From NCBI RefSeq assembly GCF_016735585.2, contig NZ_JAERSE020000002.1:558001-622000 (forward strand): a stretch of 64,000 nucleotides of DNA. Reading direction: 5' to 3'. Of this stretch, positions 17,607 to 27,204 are shown in pieces. This DNA is from Chryseobacterium tagetis (lineage in GTDB: Bacteria; Bacteroidota; Bacteroidia; Flavobacteriales; Weeksellaceae). Both the position numbers and the translations under genes were made by a program. Every line of letters starts with the position of its first letter. Within the stretch, counting starts at the first letter, position 1. Below the pieces are notes generated by a model. That model worked only from the letters and a program-made list of their open reading frames with translations, ran no database searches and was not told where the DNA came from.

Positions 17607-19109
17607 TTATAGGTTATTACCCGTTTCAGAATCGGTAAAATACAGATATTCGGTTGCTTTATCTTTTGTAAGTTTTATCCCGTCTTTATCTACTGAAAAC
17701 TTGTCATATACAACCTCTTTCAAAGGTTCGTTCTGATAATTGGTAACTCCATACTTATTTTCTTTCTGCACAACAATTTCATTATCAGGAAGAAAAGCAT
17801 TAATATTATCATAAATAAAAGGAAGAATTTCTTTCCCGTTTTCATCTACGACTCCGTACAAATTATCATAATTCTTGCAAACCATTGCAGGAAACATATT
17901 TTGAGGATAATAAAAGATCCCATTTTCTTTTATCGAAGCCACTTTTTTAAGCTCTTCATATTTTTTATCCGTTACTGAAAACTTATAAAACACCCCTTCT
18001 TTTCTGACTATTAAGCTGTTAGGAAAAATTTTTTCAATCTGATAGCCAGATTCTAAAACATCATTTAAGTCTTTATCCAAAAGCCTTTGATAATTATCTT
18101 TTATCAGATAAATAAAGTTATTCCCGGCAACTTTAATTCCTTCAATATTGTCATACTCTTTCGGAACCACAATCTCTCCGTCAATGCGTATTACCGCCAT
18201 TTTAGGATTTTTAAGGCTCTTTTGGGTACTGAATAGATCATTAAACAATGATTTTACATAGTCGAAATCCGTAGAATAGATCTTCTTTGCTTCTTTTGAA
18301 AAGATGCTTATTTTTTCGTTTTTAATGAAATAAATATATCGCGTTCCCAAAAACACTTCATCATAGATTTCATCAGCAAGACGATTTTCCTGAGTATCTA
18401 CAATTCCGAATTTATTGGTAGCAGGATTTTTCGTAACCAGAAAAGGATATCCTCCGATGTTATCTATATTATTATTGGAGATTACATTCAGGGTAACACC
18501 GTCATTATCGACGATTTCACCTTGTTTTTCTCCGGTGGGAATATAAACCCTGTTCTTATAAAAATGAAGGTTTTCTTTAAATTCTCTGTTGCTTTTTAAT
18601 TTTCCTTCAGCATCATAAATCTGCCAATTATTATCTTTTTTTACGAAAAACCTGTTCTCTCCTGCAAATTTTATTTTATCAGTATAAGGAATGATTTCTT
18701 TTCCTTGGTAATCATATATTCCTTCTTTTCCGTCTTTGGACAAGATAAGTCTGTTTTTAATACTCCAGGAAGGACCTATTTTATGCGTATCAAAAGGGAT
18801 TAAAAGCTTTCCTTTCTCATCCGTCAATGCCATTTTCTCTTTCTTCGGGTCTTTATCTTTTATTTTGATAAAAAATCGGTCTTTATAGAGATGTGATATT
18901 TCGTTTTTAGCCGGAGCAGTATAGGTAATCACTCCTGTAGAGTCTACAATACCATATTCTGTGGATGCCGCATTGATGGCAATGCCATATCCGTTGGAGT
19001 AAAATTTGACTTCTTTGCCAAGCTTTTTTGAAAGAAGTATTTGAGTGTATTGATCAGTTTTCTGCGCTGTACAAAAAGTTGATAGCAATACAAAAACTAG
19101 TGTTTTCAA
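17607..19109 (-). CDS. Secreted WG-repeat protein
   Basis: A 500-residue protein with a short signal peptide ending at CTAQ and a series of degenerate WG-type repeats. Clear examples are EGIYDYQGKEIIPYTDKI, KMAVIRIDGEIVVPKEYDN and NLYGVVDENGKEILPFIYD; together they suggest a beta-rich repeat fold. The function of WG repeats is not established. It is the last gene of a unit with rsmI, six bases after it. It is probably periplasmic or on the cell surface. Confidence 0.78.
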   Translation of the reverse strand: MKTLVFVLLSTFCTAQKTDQYTQILLSKKLGKEVKFYSNGYGIAINAASTEYGIVDSTGVITYTAPAKNEISHLYKDRFFIKIKDKDPKKEKMALTDEKGKLLIPFDTHKIGPSWSIKNRLILSKDGKEGIYDYQGKEIIPYTDKIKFAGENRFFVKKDNNWQIYDAEGKLKSNREFKENLHFYKNRVYIPTGEKQGEIVDNDGVTLNVISNNNIDNIGGYPFLVTKNPATNKFGIVDTQENRLADEIYDEVFLGTRYIYFIKNEKISIFSKEAKKIYSTDFDYVKSLFNDLFSTQKSLKNPKMAVIRIDGEIVVPKEYDNIEGIKVAGNNFIYLIKDNYQRLLDKDLNDVLESGYQIEKIFPNSLIVRKEGVFYKFSVTDKKYEELKKVASIKENGIFYYPQNMFPAMVCKNYDNLYGVVDENGKEILPFIYDNINAFLPDNEIVVQKENKYGVTNYQNEPLKEVVYDKFSVDKDGIKLTKDKATEYLYFTDSETGNNL

Positions 19110-19115
19110 TTAAAA

Positions 19116-19790
19116 TTAAATAGCATTATTTACAATAAGAACAATTTCTCCTTTTAAAGTTTTTGTTTTGGAGAACTCAATTAGTTCATTGATTGTCCCT
19201 CTTTTAGTTTCTTCGAATTTTTTCGAAATTTCCCGGCTTAAACTTACTTTGGTCTCTTCTCCGAAGAACTCTTTTATTTGTTCCAAAGTAGTGTTTATCT
19301 TATGCGGACTTTCGTATAAAACGATGGTCTTTTTTTCTTCTGCAAGCTGTTTAAGCTTGGTTTGTCTTCCTTTTTTCTGCGGCAAAAACCCAGCAAATAA
19401 AAATTCATTATTGGGAAGTCCTGAAACCACCAAAGCAGGTACGAAAGCCGTTGCTCCCGGAAGACAGATCATTTCAATATTATGATCTGCTCCTGCTTTT
19501 GCCAATAAATATCCAGGATCTGAAATTCCTGGAGTTCCTGCATCCGTAATAATTGCGATATTCTGACCGTTTTTCAGATCTGTAATCACTTTTTCGGTTG
19601 CCTGATGTTCATTATGCAAATGATAAGACTTTAAAGGCTTAGAAATCTCGAAATGTTTTAATAAAATTCCGGAAGTTCTCGTGTCTTCACATAAAATATA
19701 ATCAACTTCTTTCAGCACGTTTACTGCTCTGAAAGTCATATCTTCTAAATTTCCGACCGGTGTCGGAACAAAATAAAGAATCCCACTCAA
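19116..19790 (-). CDS. rsmI: 16S rRNA (cytidine(1402)-2'-O)-methyltransferase RsmI
   Basis: A 224-residue tetrapyrrole-methylase-fold enzyme that 2'-O-methylates C1402 of 16S rRNA. It has the typical start LYFVPTPVGNLEDMTFRA, the VDYILCEDTRTSG motif, AIITDAGTPGISDPGYLL and the PGATAFVPALVVSGLP segment. The length matches short RsmI forms without the C-terminal helical extension. It lies two bases after the acidic repeat protein gene and six bases before the WG-repeat gene. Confidence 0.95.
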   Translation of the reverse strand: MSGILYFVPTPVGNLEDMTFRAVNVLKEVDYILCEDTRTSGILLKHFEISKPLKSYHLHNEHQATEKVITDLKNGQNIAIITDAGTPGISDPGYLLAKAGADHNIEMICLPGATAFVPALVVSGLPNNEFLFAGFLPQKKGRQTKLKQLAEEKKTIVLYESPHKINTTLEQIKEFFGEETKVSLSREISKKFEETKRGTINELIEFSKTKTLKGEIVLIVNNAI

Positions 19791-19792
19791 AA

Positions 19793-21271
19793 TTATAAAA
19801 ATTTATTTTCTACCAATACCCATAATCTCTGAGCGTATTCATCTACCTTATCCCATTTTCTGTCATAATAAAGGTCGCTCAGATATTCTTTTGCCTCTTC
19901 CAGATTTTTGAAGCGGTTCAAATCTGCTACTACTTCATTCATTTCTGACTGACTTCCTCCGAATAGCATTTTTGAAAAAGCGATTCTGTCATTTAAATCC
20001 AGTTTAAATTCAGGTTTTGCTTTCTCTTTTTCTTTCTCCATATATTCTGTTGAAATATTTGTTTTCAACAGACTTCCTGTATCTTCTTTTTGTATTTCTC
20101 TAGGTCTTTCCTCAAGATTTTCAGGTGTTTCCAAATGATCATCATCAAAAAGCGTTTGCACCGCCTTCAATCCTCTGATATTGGCCAACCTTATTTTTTT
20201 GTCCTGATGATATTTTTCAAGATTTTCAAAACTTTCATCAGATGCAAGTTTCTCTTTTTCTGTTTCAGGAGAAGAAGTTTCAAAATCTACTATTTTACCT
20301 CTTCTGTTGTCTTCTTCAGCGATTACCTCTTGCTTCTGTTCTTCCCCTACTGAATCATCGTGCTTTATCTCTGTCAGAATATCTTCCACATTGGAAGTTT
20401 CCATGATCATTTCACCCTGCTCTATAGCAACATTTGAAATCAAAAACTGATCTTCATCCTCCTCAATCAAAATAGCTTCTTCTTCATACATCTCCGTATC
20501 AAAAATACTTGGAATAGTTTCCCTTATTTCAGAAGATTCATTAATTCTTGCGTTCTCTTGTTTCTCAACTATATCTATTGTTTCTTCTTCATTTTTATTT
20601 TCAACTTCATCTATTTCGTTCAGCTGATTATTAAAAATAGCTTCTTCCTCCGTAACTTTCTGATCAAACATTTCTTCTGAAATATCATTTATATCATCAG
20701 GCTTTGCTTCAGCAAGAATTCTTTCTTCATCTACAAAATCCAGCGCACTTTCATGATATTCTGAAAGACTGTTTTCCTCTATTTCTTTCAATTGTTCATT
20801 ATAAACAACTTCTTCCGCTGTTTTTTGATCATATGTAGAACTTGAAGATTCACTTTCAGTATATTGAGGTTCAAGGTTTTCGCCTACAAAACTCACTATA
20901 TTTTCGTGATACTCATTTTCAGTAATTTCATTGAGCTGATTATTAAAAATAACTTCTTCTTCCTCAGAATTTTCTGCAAAGATCGTTTCTTTTTCATCTA
21001 TTTCGTTAAATTCGTTATTGAAAATTGCTTCTTCTTCAATAATTTCATTACTATTAAGCTCATTTTTTTCCGAAATAGGAGAGGTATTTTCAGTAATGAA
21101 ATACTCCATATTCTTTTCAAGCAATCTTAAAAACGAAATTCTGTTAGCAAGCTCATCCACAAGATCCTGCTTAGAAAGCAATTCGTCTACGTTATTTATT
21201 TTATCCAAAATATCAATGATATTCTTGGATTCAAAAAAAATCTTTTCCTTTAAATCTTGGATGTTCTGCAT
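19793..21271 (-). CDS. Acidic repeat protein of unknown function
   Basis: A 492-residue, very acidic cytoplasmic protein with no signal peptide. The N-terminal 60 residues are helical. The middle carries four imperfect copies of E-E-x-x-x-x-N-x-Q-L-x-E-I (about residues 79-93, 104-118, 152-166 and 208-222), with EYHE-x2-x2-FV motifs at 120 and 171. The last 75 residues look like a compact folded domain (DLNDRIAFSKMLFGGSQSEMNEVV and LSDLYYDRKWDKVDEYAQRLW). The middle is likely disordered and variable in length between strains. It is the first gene of the rsmI unit and divergent from tdk. The function is not recognised. Confidence 0.75.
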   Translation of the reverse strand: MQNIQDLKEKIFFESKNIIDILDKINNVDELLSKQDLVDELANRISFLRLLEKNMEYFITENTSPISEKNELNSNEIIEEEAIFNNEFNEIDEKETIFAENSEEEEVIFNNQLNEITENEYHENIVSFVGENLEPQYTESESSSSTYDQKTAEEVVYNEQLKEIEENSLSEYHESALDFVDEERILAEAKPDDINDISEEMFDQKVTEEEAIFNNQLNEIDEVENKNEEETIDIVEKQENARINESSEIRETIPSIFDTEMYEEEAILIEEDEDQFLISNVAIEQGEMIMETSNVEDILTEIKHDDSVGEEQKQEVIAEEDNRRGKIVDFETSSPETEKEKLASDESFENLEKYHQDKKIRLANIRGLKAVQTLFDDDHLETPENLEERPREIQKEDTGSLLKTNISTEYMEKEKEKAKPEFKLDLNDRIAFSKMLFGGSQSEMNEVVADLNRFKNLEEAKEYLSDLYYDRKWDKVDEYAQRLWVLVENKFL

Positions 21272-21295
21272 ATTAAGAATCTTATTAAAATTGCT

Positions 21296-21303
21296 TACTT
21301 TTG
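21296..21303 (+). promoter_or_regulatory. -7 promoter element of tdk
   Basis: TACTTTTG fits TAnnTTTG and lies about 30 bases before the tdk start. Confidence 0.4.
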
Positions 21304-21332
21304 ATCTTAAAAATATACGGCTAATTTAACAA

Positions 21333-21926
21333 ATGTTTTTAGAAAATACAATTAATCACTCCAAACAAAGCGGTTGGATGGAAGTTATTTGTGGCTCAAT
21401 GTTTTCCGGAAAAACCGAAGAGTTGATCCGAAGGCTTAGGAGAGCAGAAATGGCGGGGCAAAATGTGGAAATTTTTAAACCAAAACTGGATACTCGGTAT
21501 TCTGAAGAGGACGTTATTTCTCATAATCAGAATAAAATAAGAAGCACACCTGTAGAAAATCCCAACGAAATTCTTTTGCTGGCTTCCAATTGCGATGTGA
21601 TCGGAATAGATGAAGCCCAGTTTTTCGACGAAGGGATTGTAGAGGTAGCCAATCAGTTGGCCAATAGCGGAATAAGAGTCGTTATTGCCGGACTAGATAT
21701 GGATTTTTTGGGACGTCCGTTCGGACCTATGCCTAATTTGATGGCAACGGCAGAATACGTTACAAAAGTGCATGCTATTTGTAAAAGAACAGGAAATCTT
21801 GCCAACTATTCCATGAGGATTTCTCAGGGTGATAATTTGGTGGAACTGGGTGAAACAGAAAGTTACGAAGCAGTAAGCCGTCGTGTTTTTATTGATGAAG
21901 TACTTTTGAAGAAGAAAAATATTTAA
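21333..21926 (+). CDS. tdk: Thymidine kinase
   Basis: A 197-residue type II thymidine kinase of the deoxynucleotide salvage pathway. It has the P-loop ICGSMFSGKTEEL, the DEAQFFDEG motif with the catalytic carboxylate, and the lasso region. The usual zinc cysteines are only partly present (a single Cys in AICKRTGNLANYSMR), as in many Bacteroidota enzymes. It is divergent from the rsmI unit. The 136-bp spacer to murF-alr shows nothing clear. Confidence 0.94.
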   Translation: MFLENTINHSKQSGWMEVICGSMFSGKTEELIRRLRRAEMAGQNVEIFKPKLDTRYSEEDVISHNQNKIRSTPVENPNEILLLASNCDVIGIDEAQFFDEGIVEVANQLANSGIRVVIAGLDMDFLGRPFGPMPNLMATAEYVTKVHAICKRTGNLANYSMRISQGDNLVELGETESYEAVSRRVFIDEVLLKKKNI

Positions 21927-22062
21927 ATTAGACGTAAGAATATATTTTGTCGAACATACCGACGCAAATTCAGTTACAATATTTGTTTTAAATAATTTTT
22001 GCGCCTCTGTGATTGACAAATTCAAAAACAACAAACACAAAACAGCAGCAGAAAGGGCACCA

Positions 22063-24510
22063 ATGAACTATACAGTACATCAAATTGCAGACATCACCAA
22101 TTCAAAAGTAATTGGAGACAGTGAATTAATGATCAAAAACATCGCTTTTGATAGCAGGATCATCTATTCCACAAAAAACACCGCATTTATTGCCATCAAT
22201 ACGCACACGAATTCGGGTGAAAAATTCATTGAATCTGCTATTGACAGAGGTATAAATGTCATTATTTCCGAACACCAATATCCTCAGTTTGAGAATGTAA
22301 CCTGGATTATTGTAGAGAATTCTGTAGAGTTTCTTCAAAAACTGGCAAAATTTCATTTTGAAAATGCCCATTTAAAATCTATCGGAATTACCGGAAGTAA
22401 TGGAAAAACCATTTTAAAAGAATGGCTGTATCAATGTCTCTGGAATGAATTTCCTACAGTTAAAAGCCCAAAAAGTTTCAATTCACAGATCGGACTTCCT
22501 CTTTCTCTGCTTCAAATCAATACTTCTCATGAACTGGGAATTTTTGAAGTCGGGATTTCCCAACCAGATGAAATGGATAAGCTGGAGCATATTTTCCATC
22601 CTCAGATCGGTTTACTGACGCATATTGGAACTGCTCACCTTGCCAATTTCAAATCGGAGGAGGAACTTATTGATGAAAAAATTAAACTTTTCAGAAATTC
22701 TGAAGTCATTATTTACAATGGTGACAATTTATTGGTTGACAAAAAAATAAAGGAACTCTATTCAAGTAAAAAATTAATTTCTTACGGTTTTAAGGAAAAC
22801 AATCAGATCTCTTTTAAAAGCAATATTTCAAAAGACGAAAATGTTGTTGTTCGATATTTCAGTGAAGAAATCTCTTTTCCTGTTCATCAAAGAGACGAAG
22901 CTACATTAACCAATGCTTTAGCGCTTGTAACCGTCTTAAAGGAGTTAGAAGTCGAAACTCAAAAGATCGTCGAAAAAATCAACGCTCTGAAGGCCGTTGA
23001 AATGAGACTTGAAGCCATCGAAGGAATTAAAGGAAATATTATCATTAATGATTCTTTCAATCTTGATTTGGATTCTTTGAAAACCGCCCTTCAATTTTTA
23101 AATGAATACAATAAACCAAAGAAGTCTTTGGTACTCACCGATATTGTTGGCGTCAATTCAAATTCACAGGAACTCTATGAAGAAGTTTCTGATTTGGTAA
23201 ACGAACAAAAATTTGATTCTGTTTTCTTAATAGGAAACGAAATATCAAAATTCAGTGAATTATTCAAAACTAAAACGTTCACTTTCATCAATACTAAAGA
23301 ATTAATTGAAAGTAAACACATTACAGAAATTGAAAATCAGCTTATTCTTTTAAAAGGAGCCAGAAAATTTGAAATTGAAAAGCTTAAAGATATTCTAGAA
23401 CTGAGAAAGCATGATACGGTTTTAGAGATCAATTTAAATGCTATTCTACATAACATCAACTATCATAAGTCTTTGCTGAAACCTGCAACCAAAATGATGG
23501 CCATGGTAAAAGCAAATGCTTACGGTTTAGGAAGTTACGAAATTTCAGAATTTTTACAACACCATCACATTGATTACTTGGGAGTTGCTTTCGTAGACGA
23601 AGGTGTGGAACTCCGTAAAAAAGGAATCACCGTTCCAATTGTTGTGATGAATCCGGAGCAGCATAGTTATGAAACGGTAATAGAATATAATCTGGAGCCG
23701 GAAATCTATAGTTTTAGAGTTTTGGAATTATTTTATGAAGCGGTTCAGAAATCCGGCTATGATAAAAAATATCCGATCCATATCAAACTTGAAACCGGAA
23801 TGCATCGTCTTGGTTTTAAAGACAATGAATTAGATCAATTAAGCGAAACTTTACATCATAAAAATTTAAAAGTTCAAAGTATTTTCAGCCATCTTTCGTC
23901 TTCAGATGTACCTGAAGAGAGGGAATTCACTATGCATCAGCTGGAAGCCTTTGAAAAAAATTCAGGATATTTGATTGAAAAATTGGGCTACACTCCTATC
24001 CGACATACATTAAATTCCTCAGGTATAACAAGTTATACAGACCACCAATATGATATGGTAAGAATTGGAATAGGAATGTTAGGGGAATCACCAAATAGTG
24101 AAATACAAAAACAGTTACGTTCTGTAGTCAGTTTTAAAACAGTGATTTCACAAATATCTACAGTAGAAAGCGGTGAATCTGTAGGCTATAACAGAAGATT
24201 TAAAACCGATCATACAACAAAAATAGCTACAATTCCTGTAGGATACGCAGATGGAATTCCAAGGTTAATTGGAAACCAAATAGGAAATGTTGGGATAAAT
24301 AAAACGTTAGCGCCGATTGTAGGAAGTATCTGCATGGACATGATGATGATTAATATAGATCATATTGCCAATGTAAAAGAAGGAGATACTGTAACCATAT
24401 TTAATGCCTACCCAAGCCTTAAAGAATTTGCAGCCTACTGCAAAACCATAACCTATGAAGTATTAACCTCCATCTCACCAAGAGTAAAACGGATCTATAT
24501 AAAAGATTAA
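22063..24510 (+). CDS. Bifunctional MurF / alanine racemase
   Basis: An 815-residue fusion. The first half (about 1-450) is MurF, which adds D-Ala-D-Ala to UDP-MurNAc-tripeptide; it has the ATP loop GITGSNGKTILKEWL and IINDSFNLD. The second half (about 455-815) is alanine racemase, with the pyridoxal-phosphate lysine in MAMVKANAYGLGSYE and the catalytic tyrosine in SVGYNRRF. One polypeptide thus makes D-Ala and uses its dimer in the cell wall. The ATG at 22063 is chosen because the longer reading begins in a lysine/asparagine-rich stretch outside the MurF domain. The fusion is typical of Bacteroidota. It is followed by the patatin gene after four bases. Confidence 0.93.
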   Translation: MNYTVHQIADITNSKVIGDSELMIKNIAFDSRIIYSTKNTAFIAINTHTNSGEKFIESAIDRGINVIISEHQYPQFENVTWIIVENSVEFLQKLAKFHFENAHLKSIGITGSNGKTILKEWLYQCLWNEFPTVKSPKSFNSQIGLPLSLLQINTSHELGIFEVGISQPDEMDKLEHIFHPQIGLLTHIGTAHLANFKSEEELIDEKIKLFRNSEVIIYNGDNLLVDKKIKELYSSKKLISYGFKENNQISFKSNISKDENVVVRYFSEEISFPVHQRDEATLTNALALVTVLKELEVETQKIVEKINALKAVEMRLEAIEGIKGNIIINDSFNLDLDSLKTALQFLNEYNKPKKSLVLTDIVGVNSNSQELYEEVSDLVNEQKFDSVFLIGNEISKFSELFKTKTFTFINTKELIESKHITEIENQLILLKGARKFEIEKLKDILELRKHDTVLEINLNAILHNINYHKSLLKPATKMMAMVKANAYGLGSYEISEFLQHHHIDYLGVAFVDEGVELRKKGITVPIVVMNPEQHSYETVIEYNLEPEIYSFRVLELFYEAVQKSGYDKKYPIHIKLETGMHRLGFKDNELDQLSETLHHKNLKVQSIFSHLSSSDVPEEREFTMHQLEAFEKNSGYLIEKLGYTPIRHTLNSSGITSYTDHQYDMVRIGIGMLGESPNSEIQKQLRSVVSFKTVISQISTVESGESVGYNRRFKTDHTTKIATIPVGYADGIPRLIGNQIGNVGINKTLAPIVGSICMDMMMINIDHIANVKEGDTVTIFNAYPSLKEFAAYCKTITYEVLTSISPRVKRIYIKD

Positions 24511-24514
24511 GCCT

Positions 24515-26674
24515 ATGAGAAAATTCCTGATCATTTTATTTGCATTTCAGCTGCTTCTGATCCAGTCTCAGGTAAAGAAAGATCTGGTGATTCCAAAAAA
24601 TCCCAGAATCGGACTTTCACTTGCCGGTGGTGGAGCTAAAGGATTTTCTCACGTAGGAGTACTTAAAGTATTGGATTCCTTGGGAGTAAAAGTAGACTAT
24701 ATCTCCGGAACCAGCATGGGTGCCATTGTAGGAGGTTTATATGCTTCAGGGTATTCCGGAAAGGAAATAGAAAAGATTGTAATGGATACAGATTTCTATT
24801 CGTTAATCATGGATCCTAAAGCAAAACGCCAGGAAACTTCTTTCTATAATAAATCCGTCGATAAATACCTTTTATCAATTCCTTTAAAAAACGGAAAAAT
24901 TACTCTCCCATCTTCTATCAGTACAGGACAAAAAAATGTTTACTTGCTTAAAGAACTCTTTAAGAATGTTTCCAATATAGATGATTTCTCCAAACTTCCT
25001 ATTCCCTTCATGTGCGTTGCCACCAATCTGGAAAGCGGCGATATGCAAATTTTTGAAAAAGGAGATTTGGTACAGTCTATTATGGCAAGTTCAGCATTTC
25101 CTTCATTAATGGATCCTGTAAAAATAGGTGACAGTATTTACATTGACGGAGCGATGACGGTTAACTATCCTTCAAAGCCATTAAAGGACAAAGGAATCGA
25201 TATTGTGATCGGTGTGGACCTTAATCAGGATCTATCGAAAAGAGAGGATTTAAACAATATTATAGCGATTTTAAACCAAGTTATTGATTTCGGAATTAAA
25301 AAAGATACCAGAAGACAGTATAAATACACCGACATCAATATTAAGCCGAACCTGAAAGGGATGACCGCAACAAGCTACGATGAAAAGAAAAAAATTCTCG
25401 ACAGCGGATTTGTCGAAGGCTTAAAATATGTAGACATTCTCGATCAATTACCAAAGCGTCCGTTTGACCGTCTAAGACAGCAAATAAACCCCATTTATTC
25501 CAACGTTTATAAGATTGACAGTATTTCCATAGACGGAGGCAAAATATACGGTAAAAACTATGTTCTCGGAAAAATGGGACTACGTCTCCCCTCTCTTGAA
25601 ACCTATGGAAGCATCAACAAAAAAATAGACAAGCTGGTTGCCACCAATAATTATCGCTTTATCAATTACGATATCGTTCCTGAAAACGATGCTAATTACC
25701 TCAAGCTATATGTAACTGAAGATGAAACCCGTCATTTTTTGAAATTCGGATTACATTATGATGAAATTTTCAAAACAGGATTACTTTTAAATTATTCAGC
25801 AAAACGTCTTCTATTTAAAAATACAAACCTCTCATTAGATGTTGTTGTAGGAGATCAGCCAAGATATTACTTAAACTATTTTATCGATAATGGCTATATT
25901 CCCGGATTGGGAATTTATTCATCAGGAATGAGCTTTACTCTTAGAGATATTAATAATTACGATATAGACAAATGGGAATGGCTTAGAAACGAACTTTATA
26001 TTCAATCGATCTGGAAAGATAAATTTGCGATTGGAGGAGGATTAAGTTATGATTATTTTGAAGCAGAATCTAATGGCACAAACAAAAGATATAACCGATT
26101 TATGAATCCCTACGTCTTTTTGAAAAGTGATACCCAAAATGACAAAGACTTCCCTACTCGCGGAATTTACATCAACGCAGAAGGAAAAGTTATAGATTTA
26201 TTAAAATCAGAGGTTGAAAAAAGACTGGTTCAGGTAAAGGCAGATATCAGAATTAATATTCCTTTGACAAAATATTTCAGCTATCGTCTCAATCTTTACG
26301 GAGGAATTACAATCGGAGAAAATCTTCCACAATTCTATCAGTACAGATTGGGAGGAATTTTCGAACAAAACGTAGTCAATTTTAGAAGCTTTGCAGGATT
26401 TAATTTTGCCCAGCTGAATTCTAATAATGTAATTTTAATTTCCAACGATGTTCAATTTAAGTTTAATAAAAATTATTTTGTCAGCGGAAATTTCTCCTTT
26501 GCAAATCTATCAGATGATATTAGTTTTGAAGATGCCGTAAAGTTAAATTATAGTTCTCTGGGAATTACAGCAGGCTATAAATCTCCTTTCGGACAAATAA
26601 AACTTAATTTCAGTCATTCACTTAAAAATAATCAAAAAGGCATATTCAGTGTTATTTTAGGACACTGGTTTTAA
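24515..26674 (+). CDS. Patatin-like phospholipase fused to a BamA-like barrel
   Basis: A 719-residue outer membrane protein with a signal peptide (MRKFLIILFAFQLLLIQSQ). The patatin domain (about 30-315) has the oxyanion loop LAGGGAKGFSHVG, the nucleophile Ser67 in GTSMG and Asp211 in IDGAM. A POTRA-like segment (about 325-410) and a C-terminal 16-strand-type barrel of the surface-antigen family follow, ending in an aromatic residue (GHWF). This PlpD-like layout presents a lipase at the surface or in the periplasm. It starts four bases after murF-alr and ends four bases before ybeY, so the three genes form an operon. Confidence 0.92.
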   Translation: MRKFLIILFAFQLLLIQSQVKKDLVIPKNPRIGLSLAGGGAKGFSHVGVLKVLDSLGVKVDYISGTSMGAIVGGLYASGYSGKEIEKIVMDTDFYSLIMDPKAKRQETSFYNKSVDKYLLSIPLKNGKITLPSSISTGQKNVYLLKELFKNVSNIDDFSKLPIPFMCVATNLESGDMQIFEKGDLVQSIMASSAFPSLMDPVKIGDSIYIDGAMTVNYPSKPLKDKGIDIVIGVDLNQDLSKREDLNNIIAILNQVIDFGIKKDTRRQYKYTDINIKPNLKGMTATSYDEKKKILDSGFVEGLKYVDILDQLPKRPFDRLRQQINPIYSNVYKIDSISIDGGKIYGKNYVLGKMGLRLPSLETYGSINKKIDKLVATNNYRFINYDIVPENDANYLKLYVTEDETRHFLKFGLHYDEIFKTGLLLNYSAKRLLFKNTNLSLDVVVGDQPRYYLNYFIDNGYIPGLGIYSSGMSFTLRDINNYDIDKWEWLRNELYIQSIWKDKFAIGGGLSYDYFEAESNGTNKRYNRFMNPYVFLKSDTQNDKDFPTRGIYINAEGKVIDLLKSEVEKRLVQVKADIRINIPLTKYFSYRLNLYGGITIGENLPQFYQYRLGGIFEQNVVNFRSFAGFNFAQLNSNNVILISNDVQFKFNKNYFVSGNFSFANLSDDISFEDAVKLNYSSLGITAGYKSPFGQIKLNFSHSLKNNQKGIFSVILGHWF

Positions 26675-26678
26675 AACA

Positions 26679-27086
26679 ATGATACAATTCTTCTACGAAA
26701 ACCTACCCGAATCTGTAAATACAGAGTACACAGCTTGGCTGAAAGACATTATTCTTTCAGAAGGAAAAAAGCTTGGTGAAATCAATTATATCTTCTGCGA
26801 CGACGAATATTTATTGAAAGTCAATCAGGATTATTTACAACATGATTACTATACAGACATCATCACTTTCGACTATGTGAAAGGCAAAACTATAAGCGGA
26901 GAGATTTTCGTATCTTTGCAGCGCATTTCAGATAACGCTTCTACCCTATCCAAAAATAATGAAGAAGAACTGAGAAGAGTTTTGGCTCACGGTATTCTTC
27001 ACCTATGCGGATACAAGGATAAAACCGAAGAAGAAGAAAAAGAAATGCGGGGAAAAGAAGATCATTATTTAGCAAAATACAATTAA
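26679..27086 (+). CDS. ybeY: rRNA maturation endoribonuclease YbeY
   Basis: A 135-residue YbeY, a metal-dependent RNase of 16S rRNA processing. The family motif H-G-x-L-H-L-x-G-Y is at 104-112 (HGILHLCGYKDK). The third metal ligand, usually His in GYDH, is Asp114 here. The segment YYTDIITFDY is also typical. It is the last gene of the murF-alr unit. Confidence 0.93.
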   Translation: MIQFFYENLPESVNTEYTAWLKDIILSEGKKLGEINYIFCDDEYLLKVNQDYLQHDYYTDIITFDYVKGKTISGEIFVSLQRISDNASTLSKNNEEELRRVLAHGILHLCGYKDKTEEEEKEMRGKEDHYLAKYN

Positions 27087-27139
27087 ATAACAAGCTAAAC
27101 AAACCGCAATACAAGCTATATTAGCACGTATTTTAAAAT

Positions 27140-27159
27140 AATGTTTCACGTGAAACATT
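27140..27159. promoter_or_regulatory. parS-like ParB binding site
   Basis: A perfect 20-bp palindrome AATGTTTCACGTGAAACATT. Its core TGTTTCACGTGAAACA fits the conserved bacterial parS consensus TGTTNCACGTGAAACA. It lies between ybeY and mnmG. parS sites load ParB for chromosome segregation and cluster near the origin. Confidence 0.88.
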
Positions 27160-27204
27160 TGTAAAAAAAAATAAAATTTAAGGCTTAAAACAAGCAATAA
27201 AAAG

